Positions 1-6,210 of a stretch of DNA of 6,319 bases are shown here, in pieces. How positions within the stretch are numbered: the first letter of the stretch is position 1; every line of letters begins with the position of its first letter. A program made the position numbers and the translations under genes. The notes under the pieces were generated by a model. The model was not told the DNA's origin, ran no database searches, and saw only the letters and a program-made list of their open reading frames with translations. Origin of the DNA: Treponema sp. (GTDB lineage: Bacteria; Spirochaetota; Spirochaetia; Treponematales; Breznakiellaceae); the NCBI GenBank assembly GCA_031256115.1, contig JAIRRF010000016.1, positions 1-6,319 on the forward strand, read 5' to 3'.

Positions 1-1502
1 TTGATCTTTCAAAATACCCAGTCGTTGAATATATCGGTGCGCCGGCGGAACGGGCGGTAACATTTTCCGCTCCCGGGGGCCTATTGGATACAGCCGAGCG
101 TTTTGTTCCGGGAATCAGGAGAAATACCCGCAAGATCGAGGGAACCCATACAATCTATCCTTATCTAAAGGAGGTTGCCCATTTGCTGGACAGGCCGGGC
201 ATCGAGTTCCCCCTGCTTGTAGACTGCCTGAACTGTGAAATGGGTTGTAATGGCGGCCCCGGTACGGGAAATAACAAAAAAGCCCTGGACGAACTGGAAA
301 GTCCGGTCCGTAAACGCAGTTCCGAACTGGAAAAACAGCTTAATCCCAGACAACAGGATAGGCTATACAGAAAATATCATGGCGTTTTAAACCGTTTCTG
401 GAAACCCGGTCTATATGACAGGACTTATCTTGACCTGTCGGGAAATCACACTTTAAAACGTCCCAATGAAGCTGAAGTAACCGAGATCTATAAAAAAATG
501 AAAAAATTCAGCAAGGAGGATATTTTTGACTGCACAGCCTGCGGTTACGGAAGCTGTCAATCAATGGCAACAGCCATATTCAATAAGCTTAACAAACCTG
601 AAAATTGCGCCCATTATACTCTTGCGCTTCTGGAGGACGAGAAAAAAACCACAGTTTATATCAATCAACAGCTAAAAGAAAAAATCCGCAGCGCCCTTGG
701 CATGATCGAGAGGATAAATAGTCTTGTAGAAAAATTGAACACCAGTATCAATACTCAGTCTGATTCTGTGGATGAATCTTCGGCAGTTACGGAAAAAATA
801 GTAAATTCCCTAAAAAACACTTCCGAGCTGTCAAGACATAAACGGGAATCCGTTATGGAATTAATCGAAAATGCCGCAAAGGGCCAAGATGCCATGAAAG
901 AGACTATCCAGGCAGTTCAAAGCATCTCCCAGTCCATAGACGGTATTGCATCGGCAATTAAAATTATCAGTGTTATTGCGTCCAATACCAATCTGCTTTC
1001 CATGAATGCAGCCATAGAGGCCGCCCATGCCGGCGAAGCCGGCAAGGGTTTTGCCGTGGTGGCAGATGAAATTCGCCGCCTTTCGGAAACCACCAGGGAA
1101 AATTCCAGGAGTATCTCCCAAACCCTGTCAAACATCATCAAGGGAATCAACACGACATCCAAACGTTCCGGTGATACCGGCAACCTGATTAATGAAATGT
1201 CCAAGGAGATAAACGGCTTTGCAGGTACCATGACTCAGCTTATTGATACTTTAAGCCAATTGTCCGCTGAAAGTACAGTAATTATTACCTCTTTGGAAAA
1301 AGTCCAGGAACACAGCTCTACGGTTAAAACGGATTATGGTGAGATGTTGTCATTGACTGACAAGCTCCGCTACGACATTAATTTCCTGGCCGCCATGTCG
1401 GCTGACATTGTCCGTGCCATAGAGGAAAATGACAAGGAAATAATTAATAAGCTGATAGCAATGGAGAAGAAACCTGAAGATGATCAACAGCAGGCGTTTT
1501 AA
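1..1502 (+). CDS. Partial [FeFe]-hydrogenase-like sensor fused to a methyl-accepting chemotaxis domain (N-terminus outside window)
   Basis: The frame is open to the left edge (first full codon at 3), so 499 C-terminal residues are visible and the true start lies upstream. Residues below are numbered from that codon. Residues 1-90 resemble the end of an [FeFe]-hydrogenase H-domain: a FSAPGGL segment, then [14 protein letters not shown], whose C78 and C82 match the C-x3-C of the L3 H-cluster motif. Residues 175-202 hold a four-cysteine Fe-S domain (CTACGYGSC plus C202; C177, C180, C185, C202). From about 227 to 482 there is a long helical MCP signalling domain, with the conserved hairpin tip at 321-363 ([20 protein letters not shown]). 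No membrane segment, HAMP or PAS domain is visible, so it is probably a cytoplasmic receptor. Inferred role: H2 or redox state sensed by metal clusters and passed to CheA/CheW. The L1 and L2 motifs are out of view, so H-cluster binding is unproven. The end (EDDQQQAF) shows no CheR-tethering pentapeptide. Confidence 0.9.
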   Translation, partial: DLSKYPVVEYIGAPAERAVTFSAPGGLLDTAERFVPGIRRNTRKIEGTHTIYPYLKEVAHLLDRPGIEFPLLVDCLNCEMGCNGGPGTGNNKKALDELESPVRKRSSELEKQLNPRQQDRLYRKYHGVLNRFWKPGLYDRTYLDLSGNHTLKRPNEAEVTEIYKKMKKFSKEDIFDCTACGYGSCQSMATAIFNKLNKPENCAHYTLALLEDEKKTTVYINQQLKEKIRSALGMIERINSLVEKLNTSINTQSDSVDESSAVTEKIVNSLKNTSELSRHKRESVMELIENAAKGQDAMKETIQAVQSISQSIDGIASAIKIISVIASNTNLLSMNAAIEAAHAGEAGKGFAVVADEIRRLSETTRENSRSISQTLSNIIKGINTTSKRSGDTGNLINEMSKEINGFAGTMTQLIDTLSQLSAESTVIITSLEKVQEHSSTVKTDYGEMLSLTDKLRYDINFLAAMSADIVRAIEENDKEIINKLIAMEKKPEDDQQQAF

Positions 1503-1533
1503 AAAAACCAAACCATAATTACATACTATATAC

Positions 1534-2316
1534 ATGGGTGAATATCCTTCGGTCCTGTTGGTTTTTACTGCGGGGATTCTTTCATTTCTTTCCCCCTGTG
1601 TACTCCCCCTGATTCCGTCTTATCTGGGCATTCTGGGAAGCACCCGGATACAGAAAAAATCCATCCTGCTGATTACCACCGTCAGTTTTGTTTTTGGGTT
1701 TACTACGGTTTTTGTTATTTTAAGCATTATCATGTCCGCCGCGTTTTTGCTCATGGGCGGAATGGCCGCCTTTATCAGGGTTGCAGCAGGGGCTGTCGTG
1801 ATCATCCTGGGCTTAAATGTCCTTTTTAATTTTATATCCTTTCTGAATTTCGAAAGACGGTTAAAAATAACCGGGAAATCTTCCAATTCAACTTTTTTTG
1901 GCGGACTGCCGGGGGCTTTTTTGGCCGGGGCGGCCTTTGGTGCCGGCTGGACTCCCTGCATTGGGCCTATTCTGGCAGGGGTATTATTTCTGGCAGGACA
2001 AAGCGGCAAGGCCGGTATTGCCGCTCTTTACCTGGGAGTATACTCTCTGGGCTTAGGTCTTCCTTTTTTACTGACGGCGGCATTTTTAGACCGTTTTCTT
2101 TCCGGCGACAAATGGTTCCGCTCCAGGCTGCCATTAATACAAAAAATCAGCGGAATTTTGCTTATTCTTATGGGACTGCTTATTTTAACCGGACGTTTTT
2201 CCGCCTTGAATATTGTATTGCAAAACTGGCAGTACCAGTACATTGATTGGGCCCAGAACAAGGCTTTCCCTTTCAGGATCATCGCCGCTTGGCTAAATTT
2301 GCTCCAGAGACTATAA
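1534..2316 (+). CDS. ccdA: CcdA-family membrane thiol-disulfide electron carrier
   Basis: This 260-residue integral membrane protein moves electrons from cytoplasmic thioredoxin across the inner membrane to an outward-facing thioredoxin-like partner. The family signature is clear: SPCVLPLIPSYL near the N-terminus and GWTPCIGPIL in the second half, giving the redox pair C22 and C142, each followed closely by proline. About six hydrophobic segments are visible, near residues 5-30, 43-70, 77-103, 122-153, 160-188 and 200-221. A tail of about 38 residues follows the last one. The ATG at 1534 is the only sensible start, because the first membrane helix begins within a few residues of it. No Shine-Dalgarno sequence precedes it; the 31-bp gap after the sensor gene is A/T rich. 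The TlpA-like gene follows 20 bp later and is the likely redox partner. The family also serves cytochrome c maturation, but no cytochrome gene is present here. Confidence 0.95.
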   Translation: MGEYPSVLLVFTAGILSFLSPCVLPLIPSYLGILGSTRIQKKSILLITTVSFVFGFTTVFVILSIIMSAAFLLMGGMAAFIRVAAGAVVIILGLNVLFNFISFLNFERRLKITGKSSNSTFFGGLPGAFLAGAAFGAGWTPCIGPILAGVLFLAGQSGKAGIAALYLGVYSLGLGLPFLLTAAFLDRFLSGDKWFRSRLPLIQKISGILLILMGLLILTGRFSALNIVLQNWQYQYIDWAQNKAFPFRIIAAWLNLLQRL

Positions 2317-2326
2317 TATTAAAAAC

Positions 2327-2330
2327 AGGA
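2327..2330 (+). promoter_or_regulatory. Ribosome binding site for tlpA-like gene
   Basis: AGGA lies 6 nt before a TTG at 2337. This spacing, together with a basic n-region for the signal peptide, favours TTG 2337 as the start. A competing site (GGAG, 2359-2362) sits 4 nt before the in-frame ATG at 2367. Confidence 0.55.
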
Positions 2331-2336
2331 ATTATC

Positions 2337-2921
2337 TTGAACAAGATCTTTTTAGACCGGAGAACTATGGCAGGCTCTATAATTGCCATTTCTCTGGGTA
2401 TTGCGCTTCTGCTGTATTATACGTCCCAGGCCTCTGCCCAGGTTTCTTCCGAAACGGAACGGACTCTTCGCGATGCAGGAATCTCCATCCTAAAAGAACG
2501 AAGAAACCCAATAGATTTTTCCCTGCCTCTCTTAACCGGGGGGAATGCCTCCCTTTCTTCCTATAGGGGAAAAGTAGTACTTCTTAACTTTTGGGCCACC
2601 TGGTGCCCTCCCTGCAGGGCCGAAATGCCCTCTATGGAAGTGTTATACCAGCGCTTGAAAAATCAGGGTCTGGAAATCCTGGCCGTAGATTTGGGAGAGG
2701 ATACCGCCACGGTTCAACAGTTTATCAGGAACAACCCTTATACTTTTCCTGTGCTGCTGGACAGGAACAACAGGATTGGTTCCCAGTACGGAGCCAGATC
2801 TATTCCCACTACTTTTGTCATCGACCGGGAAGGAAAAATCATCGGCGGGGTAGTGGGGGCTATCCGTTGGGACGAACCTAAACTTATTGCAGCCTTTGAC
2901 GCAGTTCTGAAAAGCCGTTAA
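2337..2921 (+). CDS. Exported TlpA/ResA-family thioredoxin-like protein
   Basis: A thiol-disulfide oxidoreductase of 194 residues if it starts at TTG 2337. An uncleaved or cleavable signal is visible: basic start (NKIFLDRR), a hydrophobic stretch at about 11-28, and a likely cleavage site after SQASA (residue 34). The thioredoxin fold follows, with active site FWATWCPPCRAEMP (C90 and C93) and the cis-proline loop SIPTTF (P157). Spacing and sequence match the AhpC/TSA-like Redoxin/TlpA group rather than classical thioredoxin. It is expected to act outside the cytoplasmic membrane, probably kept reduced by the adjacent CcdA. Substrates cannot be read from the sequence; apocytochrome c, oxidised surface proteins or peroxide defence are possibilities from the family. 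An upstream in-frame TTG at 2247 lies inside ccdA and would place a charged segment before the signal, so I reject it. ATG 2367 is a real alternative but would remove the basic n-region. The stop overlaps the convergent HAD gene by 4 bp. Confidence 0.9.
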   Translation: MNKIFLDRRTMAGSIIAISLGIALLLYYTSQASAQVSSETERTLRDAGISILKERRNPIDFSLPLLTGGNASLSSYRGKVVLLNFWATWCPPCRAEMPSMEVLYQRLKNQGLEILAVDLGEDTATVQQFIRNNPYTFPVLLDRNNRIGSQYGARSIPTTFVIDREGKIIGGVVGAIRWDEPKLIAAFDAVLKSR

Positions 2922-3610
2922 TGACCATTTGCGGCAGCCGGCAGCAACGGACTTCCGTCCGGCCAATTCAGCTTTAATAAATCTTCGAGTTTTTGTATAC
3001 GATAACCGGAGTATTCAGGGTGGCGGTCATCCTCATCAAAAAGTATACCTATTCCCCCAATATCCATAAAACCTTTTGCATACCTGGGTACGTCGTCCAC
3101 CAAAATACAGGAAGGGGCTGTTACTCCCAGCTCTTCCAGTATCCGGCGGTAAATTCCGGCATTGGGTTTCCCCTTAAAATCGGTCATCCGGATATCATAA
3201 ATGGTATTAAAAATATCTTCGATTTTAAGTTTTTTCATTACCCTTTGGGCATGTTCTATGGGCGCATTGGTAAGTATTCCAATAGGAATTTTCAGGGAAA
3301 GCAGGAAAGTACGGAGGGAAGGATCCGGAGAAAGTAGCTCCGCTTCATCTTCAGGGTGTATATAGGCATAGAACTTTTCCATTTCTTCACCGCCAAGGCC
3401 ATGTTCAGCCATCAGCCATTCAAGGGTAACGCCGTACCCACAAACCGAAACCCGCTCCTTTCTCAGCGCCCATGATTCTTCCCTTGGCATTTTAAGGTAA
3501 TCGGCAATAAAATCATTAACCCGGCTATTCACTGCCTCTTCCATCCCTGTATGTCGTGAATAGAGGGTACAATCCAAATCAAAAAGTATGTATTCTATAG
3601 TTGAATTCAT
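2918..3610 (-). CDS. HAD-superfamily hydrolase, pyrimidine 5'-nucleotidase type
   Basis: A 230-residue haloacid dehalogenase-like phosphatase. All four HAD motifs are visible: FDLDCTLY (nucleophile D11, acid D13), LTNAP (T114), KPNAGIYRRIL (K148) and LVDDVPRY (D172, D173). The helical cap lies between motifs I and II, as in subfamily IA. The phrases YGVTLEWL and DLDCTLY, and the overall length, resemble the pyrimidine 5'-nucleotidase (SDT1-like) group, which removes phosphate from UMP or CMP; substrate prediction within HAD proteins is weak, so this is tentative. The start is ATG 3610, set by AGGA 6 nt upstream; a TTG 15 bases further upstream lacks such a site. It is divergent from the dehydrogenase gene, with 27 bp between starts, and converges on tlpA with overlapping stop codons. 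It is probably transcribed alone within this window. Confidence 0.9.
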   Translation of the reverse strand: MNSTIEYILFDLDCTLYSRHTGMEEAVNSRVNDFIADYLKMPREESWALRKERVSVCGYGVTLEWLMAEHGLGGEEMEKFYAYIHPEDEAELLSPDPSLRTFLLSLKIPIGILTNAPIEHAQRVMKKLKIEDIFNTIYDIRMTDFKGKPNAGIYRRILEELGVTAPSCILVDDVPRYAKGFMDIGGIGILFDEDDRHPEYSGYRIQKLEDLLKLNWPDGSPLLPAAANGH

Positions 3611-3616
3611 AACACA

Positions 3617-3620
3617 TCCT
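3617..3620 (-). promoter_or_regulatory. Ribosome binding site for HAD phosphatase gene
   Basis: On the minus strand AGGA precedes the ATG at 3610 by 6 nt (tgtgtt). It decides the start in favour of 3610 over the TTG at 3625. Confidence 0.65.
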
Positions 3621-3626
3621 AACAAG

Positions 3627-3633
3627 AAAGGGG
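3627..3633 (+). promoter_or_regulatory. Ribosome binding site for dehydrogenase gene
   Basis: AAAGGGG ends 4 nt before the ATG at 3638. It shares the 27-bp divergent spacer with the oppositely oriented site of the HAD gene. Confidence 0.6.
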
Positions 3634-3637
3634 TTCC

Positions 3638-4636
3638 ATGAGAATAGTAATAAGCGATGACCGTTTTGGCTCTTCGGAAGAAGAAAAACGGATATTTCCC
3701 TATGATGAACTAATTATTGCGGACTGCCATACGGAAGATGAACTTATCATTGCCTGTGACGGGGCAGAGGGGATTCTCCTTAACCAGGCCCCAATGACAG
3801 GCCGGGTAATAAAAACTCTGGGCAGCTGCCGCGTAATTTCCCGGTACGGTATTGGATATGACAATGTCGATCTACAGGCGGCTGAAGAAATGGGAATCTG
3901 GGTAACCAATGTCCCTGATTACTGTATTGAAGAGGTAGCAGAACATACCCTGGGCCTTCTTCTTTCCTGCATCAGGGCAATTCCGGAAAAAGACCGGGCA
4001 GTTCGCTCCGGACTCTGGAATATCAACCGGCCCATCAACAGGATGTCGGGCCGTATTCTTGGAATTGTCGGTTTCGGCGCTACCGGCAGGGCATTCTGGG
4101 AGAAAGTCCAGGGTTTTTCGTTTAGTGCCATCCTAATATCAGACCCCAGGGGAGAAGGCAAACTTGCAGCCTTACAGAAAAAAACCGAAGGAACCTTTGG
4201 ACAGGAACTTTTTAATAAAACCCGGCTTGTTTCTTTCGATGAATTACTGTGTTCCAGTGATTTTATTTCCTTTCATGTTCCTTTAAACGAAAGTACCAGG
4301 CATTGTGTGAACCGGAAAAGTATTGCAGAAATGAAAGAACGAGTGATACTTGTTAATGTTTCCCGGGGAGCAGTATTCGATGAAGAAGCTTTGCTGGAAG
4401 GGTTAAAAAACGGCAAAATTGCCTCTGTTGGACTGGATGTGTTTGAAAAGGAGCCTCTTCCGCCGGATCATCCCCTGCTTTCGCTGCCAAATGTGGTTTT
4501 GACGGATCACAGTGCCTATTACAGCGCAGAATCGGTATCAGAACTAAAAACCCGTACAGCGGAGAACGCCAGGGAAGTACTGGAAGGACACGTTCCCCGA
4601 ACAGCGGTGAACCACCCTGAGATTCGGAAAAAGTAG
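3638..4636 (+). CDS. CtBP-like D-isomer-specific 2-hydroxyacid dehydrogenase
   Basis: A 332-residue NAD-dependent D-2-hydroxyacid dehydrogenase, reducing 2-keto acids or oxidising D-2-hydroxy acids in the cytoplasm. Visible marks are the substrate-domain phrase SRYGIGYDNVDL (68-79), NVPDYCIEEVAEHT (91-104), and the dinucleotide loop GIVGFGATGR (142-151; G145, G147, G150). Acidic D169 ends the second Rossmann strand, favouring NAD over NADP. The catalytic triad is R243 (VNVSRGAVFDEEAL), E272 (DVFEKEPLPPDHP) and H291 (TDHSAYYSAES). The YDNVDL, PDYCIEEVAEHT and AYYS phrases resemble the C-terminal-binding-protein-like branch rather than classical SerA, and no ACT domain follows. Between D169 and FDELL there is an apparent insertion of about 13 residues compared with the usual family spacing. 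The substrate is not predictable. The sua5 gene starts 7 bp downstream, so the two are probably co-transcribed. Confidence 0.92.
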   Translation: MRIVISDDRFGSSEEEKRIFPYDELIIADCHTEDELIIACDGAEGILLNQAPMTGRVIKTLGSCRVISRYGIGYDNVDLQAAEEMGIWVTNVPDYCIEEVAEHTLGLLLSCIRAIPEKDRAVRSGLWNINRPINRMSGRILGIVGFGATGRAFWEKVQGFSFSAILISDPRGEGKLAALQKKTEGTFGQELFNKTRLVSFDELLCSSDFISFHVPLNESTRHCVNRKSIAEMKERVILVNVSRGAVFDEEALLEGLKNGKIASVGLDVFEKEPLPPDHPLLSLPNVVLTDHSAYYSAESVSELKTRTAENAREVLEGHVPRTAVNHPEIRKK

Positions 4637-4643
4637 TATTACG

Positions 4644-5681
4644 ATGAGCCGTAGTGTGATAGAGTTGACAAATTCTCCGGAGGACATAGCCAGGGCGGCG
4701 GAAATTCTAAAAAACGGCGGTCTTTCTGCCTTTCCTACAGAGACGGTTTACGGCCTGGGCGCTGATGCCTTTAATACCCAGGCTTTAGCCAGGGTTTTTG
4801 AAGTTAAGGGACGTCCCCGTTTTGATCCCTTAATTATCCACATCGCTTCTTTGGAAACACTCGAAAAAACCACATCTCTTGACGGTCTTGAGCCCCGGAA
4901 TAAGGAATCCCTGGAAAAACTTATCAGTTCATTTTGGCCGGGCCCCCTGACTTTTGTTCTTCCCAAACATCCCAGCCTTCCAGGTTTGGCAACCGCCGGA
5001 TTATCTACTGCGGCAATCCGGTTCACTTCCAACCCCATTGCCCGGGAATTAATCACTCTTTCTACCGGGGCAGTGGCAGCCCCCAGCGCCAATCTTTTTG
5101 GAAAGCTAAGCCCCACCAGGGCAGAGCATGTTATCGAAACATTGGGAAATAAAATTGACTGTGTCATAGACGGCGGCCCCTGCAAGATAGGAGTAGAATC
5201 CACCGTTTTGGAACTTGTTCCCGTTCCCCGCATTCTCAGACCCGGCGGAATAAGCCGGGAACAATTGGAAGCCGTAATCGGCCCGGTTGCTGAAGCGACA
5301 GGCAGTCGGGATGAACCTGTTCATTCTCCCGGAATGCTGCCAAGCCATTATGCGCCGAAAACACCTCTTTTTTTTCATAATCCGGAAGAAATGGATTCTC
5401 TGCCTTACCGCCGGAAAGAGGGATACCTTTTTTTTTCCGGAAAAAACAGGGATATTTGGTATAACAGGGCAAATGATAAACAAATAACAGGCAATATTCT
5501 GGTTCTTTCTGAGACAGGAAATACTACGGAAGCTGCATCGAATTTGTACCTATACCTGCATGAACTGGATAAATCCGGTCTTACCTGCATACACACTGAA
5601 ATGCTTCCTGAAACAGGGCTTGGAACGGCGGTTAACGACAGACTCCGGAGGGCGGCAACATCCCTTTTTGCCAGGAAGTAA
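4644..5681 (+). CDS. sua5: Threonylcarbamoyl-AMP synthase, long Sua5 form
   Basis: This 345-residue enzyme makes L-threonylcarbamoyl-AMP from threonine, bicarbonate and ATP, the first step of the t6A modification at position 37 of ANN-decoding tRNAs. The YrdC-like catalytic domain covers about residues 10-205: FPTETVYGLGAD (30-41), the KGRP nucleotide-binding motif (55-58), FWPGPLTFVL (97-106), APSAN (146-150), and GVESTVLEL with ILRPGGIS (183-204). The linker SPGMLPSHYAPKTP (228-241), which closes over the active site in Sua5 proteins, is intact. A C-terminal Sua5 domain (242-345) follows, ending with NDRLRRAATS. Length and layout are those of full Sua5 rather than short TsaC. The start is ATG 4644, 7 bp after the dehydrogenase stop; its Shine-Dalgarno is poor, so translational coupling is likely. 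Runs of 8 and 9 T occur in the Sua5-domain part. The TsaB, TsaD and TsaE partners are not in this window. Confidence 0.96.
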   Translation: MSRSVIELTNSPEDIARAAEILKNGGLSAFPTETVYGLGADAFNTQALARVFEVKGRPRFDPLIIHIASLETLEKTTSLDGLEPRNKESLEKLISSFWPGPLTFVLPKHPSLPGLATAGLSTAAIRFTSNPIARELITLSTGAVAAPSANLFGKLSPTRAEHVIETLGNKIDCVIDGGPCKIGVESTVLELVPVPRILRPGGISREQLEAVIGPVAEATGSRDEPVHSPGMLPSHYAPKTPLFFHNPEEMDSLPYRRKEGYLFFSGKNRDIWYNRANDKQITGNILVLSETGNTTEAASNLYLYLHELDKSGLTCIHTEMLPETGLGTAVNDRLRRAATSLFARK

Positions 5682-5701
5682 CGGCGAGGACAATATTTCT
5701 G

Positions 5702-6193
5702 TCAGGCATAGCCGGTTTTTATAAAAATCCGGAAAGCGCCCAGTCCCAATACCATTACCGTGGTAACAATGGCTCCGGCGGCGAGTACCCCCAGGGTTAC
5801 CGCAAGGAGGGTTTTCCTTTTGGAAAGACCCAACACCCAGGCTCCCAGGGTGCCGGTCCATGCGCCGGTGCCGGGCAGGGGAATAGCTACAAAAATCGCT
5901 ACTCCCAAAACGCCCCATTTTTCTACTCCCCCCCGGAGTTTTTCCCGGGACTTTTCGACAAAACGGTCAAAGAGATTGCGGTACCAGGAAAAACCGCCCT
6001 GTTCCGTTCCGTAAAAAAGCCGGTGTAATGTGGACAGGAACAGCCAACAGAGAGGGGCCGCTAAAATATTAAACACCGTTGCAAAGGGCCAGGCTATGTA
6101 CCAGGGGATACCGTTTATCATGCCAAAAGGAATTCCCCCCCGGAGTTCAACTACAGGCGCTAAAGAAAGAATAGCTGTTATTAAATATTTCAT
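5702..6193 (-). CDS. Small membrane protein of the 'small multidrug export' family (PF06695/COG2426 type)
   Basis: A 163-residue integral membrane protein. Recognisable family phrases are LAPVVELRGGIPFG near the N-terminus (11-24) and AIPLPGTGAWTG (103-114). Long hydrophobic segments lie at about 31-57 and 128-157, with two shorter ones carrying the conserved G/P-rich motifs. A basic, helical loop spans 58-93. The family name comes from early annotation; a drug-export role has little support and the true substrate is unknown. The two short G/P-rich hydrophobic segments suggest re-entrant loops as in DedA-like transporters, which is my inference. The start ATG 6193 has AAAGG 10 nt upstream, longer spacing than usual. 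The gene converges on sua5 with 20 bp between stops. Two identical 14-bp repeats with seven G (coding strand) lie inside it, both encoding LRGG. Confidence 0.85.
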   Translation of the reverse strand: MKYLITAILSLAPVVELRGGIPFGMINGIPWYIAWPFATVFNILAAPLCWLFLSTLHRLFYGTEQGGFSWYRNLFDRFVEKSREKLRGGVEKWGVLGVAIFVAIPLPGTGAWTGTLGAWVLGLSKRKTLLAVTLGVLAAGAIVTTVMVLGLGAFRIFIKTGYA

Positions 6194-6210
6194 GTTTTGA
6201 CTGCCTTTCC

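Noticed and set aside
84..86. TTG as the start of the sensor gene
   Set aside because: The frame is open to the left edge and the 27 upstream residues continue the H-domain-like sequence, so this TTG is an internal leucine codon.
2247..2336. Extended N-terminus for the TlpA-like protein from TTG 2247
   Set aside because: It lies inside ccdA in another frame, adds a non-hydrophobic stretch before the signal peptide, and a better start with a ribosome site exists at 2337.
2948..2961. Perfect 5-bp hairpin (cggac, ttcc loop, gtccg) just after the tlpA stop
   Set aside because: It is short, has no following T run, and lies within the HAD coding region; not a convincing terminator.
3596..3601. 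TATAGT box as a -10 for the dehydrogenase gene
   Set aside because: It matches TATAAT at five of six positions but has no -35 at suitable spacing, so the promoter claim is not supported.
4748..5233. 161-codon open frame opposite sua5
   Set aside because: It lies wholly antisense to a strongly conserved gene, has no recognisable domain, and its composition follows from the codon bias of the other strand.
5712..5732. Near-palindrome ccgg-ttttt-at-aaaaa-t-ccgg near the convergent ends of sua5 and the membrane protein gene
   Set aside because: The stem is A/T rich inside with G/C only at the base and no T run follows on either strand. It also encodes the last residues of the membrane protein, so terminator function is not supported.
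5550..5918. 122-codon minus-strand frame spanning the end of sua5 and the membrane protein gene
   Set aside because: It overlaps two well-supported genes in another frame and shows no family motifs.
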